5,754 bases of DNA, from assembly GCA_028292785.1 (NCBI GenBank), contig JAQGLQ010000162.1, positions 1 through 5,754 on the forward strand, in the 5' to 3' direction. How positions within the stretch are numbered: position 1 is the stretch's first letter; every line of letters begins with the position of its first letter. The position numbers were made by a program, and so were the translations under genes. Under the pieces are notes generated by a model. It was not told the origin of the DNA. It saw nothing but the letters and a program-made list of their open reading frames with translations, and searched no databases. Shown here in pieces: positions 1-5,754 of the stretch. Origin of the DNA: Noviherbaspirillum sp. GTDB taxonomy: Bacteria > Pseudomonadota > Gammaproteobacteria > Burkholderiales > Burkholderiaceae.

Positions 1-87
1 GCGGCGGAATTCGAACGAAGAATCCTGCAAGCAGGCAGCCCGCAGATCCGTGTGGACGAGCAGGAGTTCCTGCGCAGACTGTCGTGA
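1..87 (+). CDS. C-terminal end of an unidentified protein (5' partial)
   Basis: Reading from base 1 in frame 1 gives 28 codons and a TGA stop at 85-87. The tail is charged and looks helical, ending in RVDEQEFLRRLS. The gene enters from the left edge, so its start and main domains are not visible. Codon use is GC-rich, as in the neighbours. The frame stops 10 bases before the end of the convergent addA-like gene, and such tight packing is what two real convergent genes would give. I do not recognise the protein. A pattern like 'IxVxDExEFLxxL' closes some BRCT domains, for example in DNA ligase A, but 28 residues cannot support that assignment. It could also be a chance open frame, although the close fit to the gap argues against this. 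Confidence 0.5.
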   Translation, partial: AAEFERRILQAGSPQIRVDEQEFLRRLS

Positions 88-97
88 GCGCCGCAGT
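88..97. other. Ten-base gap between two convergent stop codons
   Basis: This is the only stretch that belongs to no gene. The plus-strand TGA is at 85-87 and the minus-strand TGA occupies 100-98. There is no room for a hairpin and T-tract terminator, and I saw no convincing one in the flanking coding ends. Termination for both genes must occur inside the opposing gene or depend on Rho. Confidence 0.6.
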
Positions 98-3000
98 TCA
101 ATCGAACATCCACAGCCGTCCGTCCACGGTTACCAGCGCTGCTCTCAGCCGCTTGCCATTGAATACCATCCGCGCTGCGGCGAGATAACGGTCAAGCTGA
201 GCACGGTAAGCGACTTTCTCGCTCTCCAGCACATCGCGCTTGTAGTCAAGTATCCAGACCTCGTCGTCAAATACCACGGCGCGGTCGAAGCGCAGCAGTT
301 CATTGCCGACCATGACCTCCATCTCATTGCGGGCGATCCGGTAATGCGTGGGATTGTAGAAACGCTCCAGCTCCGGCCGCGATAATATCGTCAACGCCTG
401 TTCTCTGACCATCACCGCGATGTGGTACGGGCACGGCAACCAGCGCGCGAGCGTATCGGCCTCCGGCATGCTGATCGGCCAGCGCTGCGACATGGTTACC
501 CGCTCCAGCAATGTATGCAGGGCGATACCTTCATCGATTGCATCGTTGTGATATTTCACGCCTGGATTGCTCGTCGCGGGCGCCAGCACCGGCGGCATGA
601 AAACAGCAAGGCTGAACTCGCTCTCCATGCTGCTGCCCGCGCCGTCCTGTCGCGGCAAGTCCACCGTGTCGAGGGCAAGTTCGGGCACTGCCTGCAGTCG
701 GCAGTACCAGCTGCCTTCCACCGTTCCATCCGCAAGCGCGCCGCGCGCGCCGGCCACACCGCTGACGATCAGAATATCCTTGGCGCGGGTGGCCGCCACA
801 TAAAGAAGGTTCCAGTCTTCCTGCATCTTGAAGCGCTCTTCCGCCTCGAACAGCGCGTCGCGGGCCGCGCCTCTTTCGCTCTTGCGTCCGAACGCCGAAA
901 AATGCGTCGGCGCATTCTCGTTCTGCGGCCAGTCGCACAGGATGCCGATGTCATCGCGCGCAGGCGCGCTATGGTTCGCATCGAGCACCACCACGATCGG
1001 CGCTTCAAGGCCCTTGGCGCTATGGATAGTCAGAATGCGAACCGCATCGGCCGCCGCGTCGATGTTCGCCTCTTCCGGCGCATCGCTCTCGGCGCCTCTT
1101 CTGAGTATGCGCAATGCGTCGATGAATTTTGGCAGACTGGGATAACGTCCGGCATCGAGTTCGAGCGCGAGCTCGGTAAACGCTTCGATGTTGCCGACCA
1201 CTTGCTTGCGCATGAGCGGCGGCACCGACTGGGCATAACGCGCGACGAGTTGACCCTGGTGCAGGATCAGGTCGAGCAGATCATGCACAGGAAGCCGCGG
1301 CGCAGCATCGAGCCACTGTTGCAGCAAATACGCTCCGCGCCGGACTTCTTCCGACGCGGAATCCTGCGCGGCAGCCTGCATGCGGGTCCACCAGGTGCTT
1401 TCATCGCGGCGGGCAAGCGCGATCAGATCATCGTCCCTCGCGCCGATGATCGGCGATTTCATGACATGCGCAAGCGCGCGGTTGTCGCCCGGCGTGATCA
1501 GGAAAGTCAGCAGCGCGATCAGGTCGGCGATCTCAAGCGATTCGAGCAGGCCGCCGCGCTTGTCGGACACAAACGGAATGCCGGCTTCACGCAGCGCGGT
1601 CTCGTAGGCCGTCAGGTAGGCTCGCTTCTTCACCAGCAGCATAACGTCCGACCAGCGGACGACACGTCCCATGGCGCTTTCGCTGCGCAGCGCAAGCTCG
1701 CGCTTCGCCTGTACGATCGCTCGCGCCGCCAGCCGTCCTTCATCCAGGCGGCGGGCATCCTCTTCTTCCTCGCGCGGCGTCGTCAAGGGATCGCGCAACA
1801 TGAAGGCTGCCTGCTCTTCCTGCCCGGTCTCGGCGGCACGGATCAGAGGCAGGCGCCAGACACAGCCCCCGGGCGGGGCGAGCGTCGTCTGCGCCGCATA
1901 GATCGGATTCGATCCAAAGCTCGCGTTGAGCGCCTCGATGATCGCTGCCGCATTGCGTCGCGTCTGGTTGGTGCGCAACACGTCCGCCCCCTGCGCTTCC
2001 AGCAATTCCCTGGCCGCGGCAAACACGCGCGGCTCGGCCCGGCGAAAACGGTAAATCGATTGCTTCGGGTCGCCGACGATGAATACGCTGGGCTTTTGCG
2101 TGTCTTCGCCATAGGCATCGAGCCACGCCCGTACAATGCTCCATTGGAGAGGATTGGTATCCTGGAATTCGTCGAGCAGGATGTGCTTGTATCGCGCATC
2201 GAGCCGGCTCTGGAGATATGCCGCATGCTCCTCATTGGTCAACAAGCGGTAGGCATGCCATTCGAGATCGCCGAAATCGAAGACGCGCTGCTCGGCTTTC
2301 ACCGACTGGTAATGATCGAGATAGGCCGCTCCTACAGTGAACAGCGCGCTATTCAATCCGAGCACCATGGTCTCGAAGCTGCGGCGCTTGAGATGCTTCA
2401 GCGATTCCCCGATCGACGCGAACTCATCCTCGAAAGCCGCGATGCAGTCGACGCCGAGTTCGCGCTCGAGCGCCCTGGTCAGATCCTTGGTCGCCTTGTT
2501 TTTGCGAGGGTCGCCATCGCCATCGAAGAACTCGTTGCAAAGCGCCTCGAATGCCTCGATGCCGGCGCCGGACGAAAGGGCCGTTTCAATCGCGGTGGCG
2601 CGTTTCTGGTTGATCGCCGTTCCCTGGCCGAGCAAACGGGCGATGGTCTGCACGCGCGCGACCAGCTTATCGTCCTCCCACAACGCGAGCCGCGCGTCGC
2701 GCTGCACGTCGGCGCCGCACATCCGGTACAGCCATTGCAGCGGCACGCTGGACGGCGCATCCGATTTGCCTTGCGTGCAAGCCCACCACTCGGCGCGCTT
2801 GCCGACGAATGCTTCCAGCAGCCTGCGCGCGTTCCAGTCGCCGACCATGTCATACAGCGCAAGCAGGGACTCGCGCAGCTCCGCGCCTTCGGCGGTCCCG
2901 AGTGATTGCATGAATCTGGCGTATGCATCCATCAGCAGTTCACCGGTGGCTTCACTCAGCGAGTACCCGTGCGGCACTCCCGACGACAGTGGCGCGATCT

Positions 3001-3436
3001 GGAGCAATCGCGCAAACCAGCTATGAAACGTGTCGATGGACAAGGCATTCGGACTCGCCAGCGTTTTTTCATATAAACCGCGCGCGACCGGAATGCTCTG
3101 GGCCAGCGCCGAATCGGCCACGCCGCGCTCGCGCAGCAACTCGCGCACTTCGGTCTCCGGCTTCAATGCGAGATCGCGCAAGAGGTGAATCAGGCGCTCC
3201 CGCATCTCCTGGGCGGCCTTGCGCGTAAACGTAATGGCGAGGAGCTCGGCGGGTTCCGCGCCCGACAGCAGCAGCCGCAGCATGCGTGCTACCAACAGCC
3301 ATGTCTTGCCGCTGCCGGCGCACGCTTCCACCACCACCGAGCGGCCCGGGTCGCAGGCGATCCGTGTGAATTCTTCCGCGCTGACCGCGGAACCGTTGGC
3401 TTCGTAAGCGCGCGCCGCCCCGTGAGGCACGTTCAT
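98..3436 (-). CDS. addA: AddA-like ATP-dependent helicase/nuclease (UvrD/Rep superfamily, RecB-type nuclease domain)
   Basis: This 1112-residue protein is the probable motor subunit of an AddAB-type helicase-nuclease that unwinds and trims double-strand ends for RecA-dependent repair in the cytoplasm. Superfamily 1A motifs appear in order: Walker A ACAGSGKT (38-45), motif Ia ITFTRKAAQEMRER (68-81), SIDTFHSW (133-140), Walker B LLDEFQDT (420-427), motif III VGDPKQSIYRFRRAEP (454-469), motif IV DVMLLVKKR (597-605), motif V ILTIHSAKGLEAP (801-813) and motif VI LLYVAATRAKD (877-887). The C-terminal PD-(D/E)XK domain (about 966-1085) keeps His974, Asp1051, Asp1064 and Lys1066 (ILDYKRD), then a QxxxY signature (Gln1080, Tyr1084), so both activities look intact. 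Length fits AddA (about 1100-1250). The start at 3436 overlaps the upstream nuclease gene's stop as ATGA and has a Shine-Dalgarno-like AAGGGA; an ATG 13 codons earlier (3475) lies inside that gene and is less likely. One oddity is that the usual glutamine ahead of Walker A is not seen. A RecB orthologue is less likely, given the AddB-like partner and no RecC or RecD nearby. Confidence 0.9.
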   Translation of the reverse strand: MNVPHGAARAYEANGSAVSAEEFTRIACDPGRSVVVEACAGSGKTWLLVARMLRLLLSGAEPAELLAITFTRKAAQEMRERLIHLLRDLALKPETEVRELLRERGVADSALAQSIPVARGLYEKTLASPNALSIDTFHSWFARLLQIAPLSSGVPHGYSLSEATGELLMDAYARFMQSLGTAEGAELRESLLALYDMVGDWNARRLLEAFVGKRAEWWACTQGKSDAPSSVPLQWLYRMCGADVQRDARLALWEDDKLVARVQTIARLLGQGTAINQKRATAIETALSSGAGIEAFEALCNEFFDGDGDPRKNKATKDLTRALERELGVDCIAAFEDEFASIGESLKHLKRRSFETMVLGLNSALFTVGAAYLDHYQSVKAEQRVFDFGDLEWHAYRLLTNEEHAAYLQSRLDARYKHILLDEFQDTNPLQWSIVRAWLDAYGEDTQKPSVFIVGDPKQSIYRFRRAEPRVFAAARELLEAQGADVLRTNQTRRNAAAIIEALNASFGSNPIYAAQTTLAPPGGCVWRLPLIRAAETGQEEQAAFMLRDPLTTPREEEEDARRLDEGRLAARAIVQAKRELALRSESAMGRVVRWSDVMLLVKKRAYLTAYETALREAGIPFVSDKRGGLLESLEIADLIALLTFLITPGDNRALAHVMKSPIIGARDDDLIALARRDESTWWTRMQAAAQDSASEEVRRGAYLLQQWLDAAPRLPVHDLLDLILHQGQLVARYAQSVPPLMRKQVVGNIEAFTELALELDAGRYPSLPKFIDALRILRRGAESDAPEEANIDAAADAVRILTIHSAKGLEAPIVVVLDANHSAPARDDIGILCDWPQNENAPTHFSAFGRKSERGAARDALFEAEERFKMQEDWNLLYVAATRAKDILIVSGVAGARGALADGTVEGSWYCRLQAVPELALDTVDLPRQDGAGSSMESEFSLAVFMPPVLAPATSNPGVKYHNDAIDEGIALHTLLERVTMSQRWPISMPEADTLARWLPCPYHIAVMVREQALTILSRPELERFYNPTHYRIARNEMEVMVGNELLRFDRAVVFDDEVWILDYKRDVLESEKVAYRAQLDRYLAAARMVFNGKRLRAALVTVDGRLWMFD

Positions 3437-5754
3437 TGCCAGGTTCCCTTGCGGCACAGGCCGCGCACATCGCAATACGCGCAGATCTGCTCGATGCCCG
3501 CGGCGGGCAAGGATGCGCCGAGCGCAATGTTACGCATGGTACTGATGAGTTGCTCCTGTAGCGCGCGCTGCCATTCCTCGTAGGATTGCGCCGCCGCGTC
3601 GCCGGTCTTCTCTTTCACCGCCTCGAGGGCAACATAGTGCGCATGCGCGACCGGCGCCCCGGACAGCATGCCGTAAAAAGCCAGTTGATGATCTTCGCGC
3701 TCCCGCAACTTGTCGCGCAAAGCCTGTACGCTCTTCGTCTTGTAATCGAGGACTGCGCATTCGCCGGCGTCGTTATGGTCGATGCGGTCGATGCGGCCGT
3801 GCAGCGTGATGGTCCCGCCCGGCCATTCGACGACTTTTTCGAACCACTGTTCGCCCGCATGGAAATACCATCCTTTGCTTTCGCGCTCGTTGGCCCACGC
3901 GAGATAGGCAGGAATGATTTTTTGCCAGCGCGAGTAATAGCCAAGCGCTGCCGCGGTACGCGCGACTTCGCTTCGGAAAATTCTCTCGGAGATTTCGATC
4001 AGCAGATCCGTGCGTTCATGCATGGCGATATCGCCGTCTCGCACGGTTTCATGATAGGTCGTCAGGATCTTGTGAAGCCAATCGCCGTAATCGCGCTTTT
4101 CAGGCATGTCGGATAATTCATCCAGGGCGCTCAGGCCCAGCATCCTGTTGGCGAAAAACTGATAGGGACAAGCCACCAGGCTGTTGTATCCGCTTGCGGA
4201 CAGCTTGCGCGGAATCAGATGTGGCGCGCGGGGAGCCGGCCTGGACACGGGCCTGTGAACCAGGCTGATCGGGTCGATCGCGATCCGGTGCTCGCGTATC
4301 GCTGCCGCGCCGGCACGGTCGAGCGTAAGCTGCAGGCGTTCTATCCAGCGGCTTCGCGGATTCGGCTCGCCGTTCTTGTGCGCTTGCCAGGAAAGTACCA
4401 CTTCCCGGTTCGAGATCAGCAGTTCGGTGAAATCCCGTAACTGCATGCACTGGCGCTTTTCGCGCGTCGCCAGGCCCAGTTCGCGCCGCACGGCATTCGC
4501 GAAGAACAATGTCTCGTTGTTTCGCGAAGGCAGATGCTCGGCGTCGGCGCCGACCATCAATACTGCATCGAAGGAGCGCAGCCGCGCACCGTTCAACTGC
4601 AGCATGACCACGCGCCGGTCGAAATCGGGCGGCGCGAACGGCGTCGCTTCGAGTTGCAGCCCGACGAATGCGCGCCATTCGGAAAATGAAAACACATGGT
4701 CGACCGCCCCGCATTCCAGCATGAGCGAACCGAACATCGCAATGACCTGCGCCCCCGCCGCGTCCTTCGCTAGCGCGTCGCGCATGCCAAGTGCGTGCAG
4801 CGCCCGATCGGATACTTCGATCCATTCGCGCAGCGTCTTGCGCCCGGCGAAAAACCGCGTCTGATCGGCGATCCGCTGCAGCATGTCGCGCGCCGCCGTG
4901 TTATCGGTGACGGCGCTGAGCACAGCGTCCCATCCGCCCGTCACGTTTGCGCCGCGCAACGCGCTCTCGATCGCCATCACGCACGCGGATTTGTCGACCA
5001 CATCTGCAAGCGTAAACGGCGATTTCAGGAAATCCAGCAGTGACGCAGTTTCCGCGCGTGTCGCGACCAGGTCGAGGAAAGCGCCGATCGCCGCCGCCGT
5101 ACGGGTTGTCGAAAGCTTCCAGCCGGTTTCGTCCGCGACGAAAACCTGCGCCCGTTCGAGCAGGGCGCGAATGCGCCGCGCCACCACCCGGTCCTGGGCG
5201 ATGATCGCTATCCGCGACTTGCCATTTGCCAGCCACCGCACGATAGTCTGCGCACCGCGCGACGCCTCATCCTCCAGGCTGCCGGCCTCGCAGAGCGAAA
5301 GGCCGGGCGGCGTGGAGATGGGAAGCCGGCCGACGCCGGCCGCTTCTTCCGGCGCATGAATCTCGCCCCAGGCCGCGCTATAGACAGCATCGACGCAGCC
5401 GGCACGCCAGTCGAGCGTAACGCACTGGACCGGCTGGATCTGCGCGTAGGATTCGAGGAAAGCCGCCGCCATCGCATCCGGTTCCATCGCGCTGATCCAG
5501 ACCAGCGGCGCATCGGCCTGTTCGGCGAGGCACATCATTTGCATGAAGCAGGCAGCGGTGCCATCGTCGGTGTCGCGCTGGCTTTTCCATAAGGACCAGA
5601 CCAGTTGGGATTCATCGGAAAGCGTGCCGCGGGCCGCCCCCGACAGCTGTTCGAGAGCCGCCTGCCATCGCTCTTCCGCGCCGTCCGGCGCGTGACGGAC
5701 AATGGGTAGCAATGCCCGGCTCAGTTCATCGAATAATCCGACCAGCGTTTGCGC
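3433..5754 (-). CDS. addB: AddB-like PD-(D/E)XK nuclease with Fe-S cluster motif (5' partial)
   Basis: This is the probable second subunit of the helicase-nuclease, expected to bind AddA and cut the other DNA strand. The frame is open to the right edge with 773 residues visible; family members run to about 900, so roughly 120-150 N-terminal residues should lie outside. A TTG at 5712 is in frame but is not needed as a start. Using visible numbering, 180-229 resembles a UvrD-like domain (RIAIIAQDRVVARRIRALLE), and 395-409 (FDAVLMVGADAEHLP) resembles the AddB scaffold. The nuclease domain from about 519 has His561 (GDWLHKIL), Asp656 (GRIDRI), Asp670 and Lys672 (VLDYKTK) and a QxxxY pair (Gln690, Tyr694). 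Cys529 (ACPYQFF) with Cys758, Cys761 and Cys767 (ICAYCDVRGLC) forms the AddB-type four-cysteine iron-sulfur staple. No Walker A or B is seen in the visible part, as expected for an inactive helicase fold. I recall a family, TIGR03623 ('probable DNA repair protein', AddB-related), that fits this architecture. The stop overlaps the addA-like start, so the two form an operon with addB first. Confidence 0.87.
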   Translation of the reverse strand, partial: AQTLVGLFDELSRALLPIVRHAPDGAEERWQAALEQLSGAARGTLSDESQLVWSLWKSQRDTDDGTAACFMQMMCLAEQADAPLVWISAMEPDAMAAAFLESYAQIQPVQCVTLDWRAGCVDAVYSAAWGEIHAPEEAAGVGRLPISTPPGLSLCEAGSLEDEASRGAQTIVRWLANGKSRIAIIAQDRVVARRIRALLERAQVFVADETGWKLSTTRTAAAIGAFLDLVATRAETASLLDFLKSPFTLADVVDKSACVMAIESALRGANVTGGWDAVLSAVTDNTAARDMLQRIADQTRFFAGRKTLREWIEVSDRALHALGMRDALAKDAAGAQVIAMFGSLMLECGAVDHVFSFSEWRAFVGLQLEATPFAPPDFDRRVVMLQLNGARLRSFDAVLMVGADAEHLPSRNNETLFFANAVRRELGLATREKRQCMQLRDFTELLISNREVVLSWQAHKNGEPNPRSRWIERLQLTLDRAGAAAIREHRIAIDPISLVHRPVSRPAPRAPHLIPRKLSASGYNSLVACPYQFFANRMLGLSALDELSDMPEKRDYGDWLHKILTTYHETVRDGDIAMHERTDLLIEISERIFRSEVARTAAALGYYSRWQKIIPAYLAWANERESKGWYFHAGEQWFEKVVEWPGGTITLHGRIDRIDHNDAGECAVLDYKTKSVQALRDKLREREDHQLAFYGMLSGAPVAHAHYVALEAVKEKTGDAAAQSYEEWQRALQEQLISTMRNIALGASLPAAGIEQICAYCDVRGLCRKGTWQ
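3445..3450 (-). promoter_or_regulatory. Ribosome binding site of the addA-like gene, inside the end of addB
   Basis: On the minus strand AAGGGA ends 8 bases before the ATG at 3436-3434, good Shine-Dalgarno spacing. It lies in the last codons of the addB-like gene (encoding RKGTWQ). Together with the ATGA overlap at 3436-3433 it fixes the addA-like start and suggests coupling, in which ribosomes finishing addB restart on addA. Confidence 0.7.

Noticed and set aside
422..2905. A long open frame of 827 codons on the plus strand, antisense to the addA-like gene.
   Set aside because: It lies in the antisense register where its first codon base faces the third base of the addA codons. In GC-rich genes that position is rarely A, so stop codons (which begin with T) are scarce by composition alone. 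The product is rich in Arg, His, Gln and Ala, shows no domain I recognise, and covers the conserved helicase motifs of the real gene.
3185..3583. An open frame on the plus strand spanning the addB/addA junction, in the same antisense register.
   Set aside because: It has the same composition artefact, no recognisable protein features and no clear ribosome binding site, and it crosses two well-supported genes.
42..4013. The short match GCAGATCCGTG, seen near position 43 and again near 4003.
   Set aside because: An isolated 11-base match in different coding contexts, with no flanking similarity or other mobile-element hallmark, is expected by chance in a sequence this long.
4118..4825. A 235-codon minus-strand frame inside the addB-like gene.
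   Set aside because: It is an out-of-frame reading of a gene whose main frame carries conserved motifs. The product is arginine-rich and low in complexity, typical of a shadow frame in GC-rich DNA.
98..5754. The possibility that the nuclease-helicase pair is a phage-defence island or a novel defence system.
   Set aside because: UvrD-type helicases and PD-(D/E)XK nucleases occur in defence systems, but here the domain order, full motif sets, four-cysteine staple and gene coupling match core AddAB repair proteins. No transposase, integrase, toxin or tRNA-linked attachment site is visible, and base composition looks uniform.

Overview
The window is a stretch of GC-rich, protein-dense bacterial chromosome. 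Almost all of it is one two-gene operon on the minus strand that encodes an AddAB-type (RexAB/RecBCD-like) helicase-nuclease. The first gene in transcription order is a PD-(D/E)XK nuclease subunit resembling AddB; it runs in from beyond the right edge and ends at 3433. The second is a UvrD/Rep-superfamily helicase with a C-terminal RecB-type nuclease domain resembling AddA (3436 down to 98). The style of the two proteins, notably the Walker A region of AddA (CDPGRSVVVEACAGSGKT) and the AddB architecture, recalls the versions found in Betaproteobacteria, especially Burkholderiales. That placement is from memory of the families, not from a search.

Layout from left to right: positions 1-87 hold the last 28 codons of an unidentified plus-strand gene entering from the left edge. 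Ten bases (88-97) separate its stop codon from the stop codon of the convergent addA-like gene (98-3436, minus). The addA-like start and the addB-like stop overlap as ATGA (3433-3436), with a Shine-Dalgarno-like AAGGGA at 3445-3450, so the pair is probably translationally coupled. The addB-like frame stays open to the right edge (5754), so its true start, any promoter and its N-terminal segment lie outside the window.

How the genes work together, from family knowledge: AddA and AddB form a heterodimer that binds double-stranded DNA ends. AddA supplies ATP-driven unwinding and one nuclease. AddB supplies the second nuclease, stabilised by an iron-sulfur cluster, and an inactive helicase-like scaffold. 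The processed end is then loaded with RecA for homologous recombination. The key residues of both nuclease domains, the helicase motifs I to VI and the four cluster cysteines are all visible here, so the machine appears intact.

I found no RNA genes, mobile elements, CRISPR arrays, attachment sites or convincing terminators. The window looks like ordinary core-genome DNA repair, and I saw nothing that amounts to an undescribed system.
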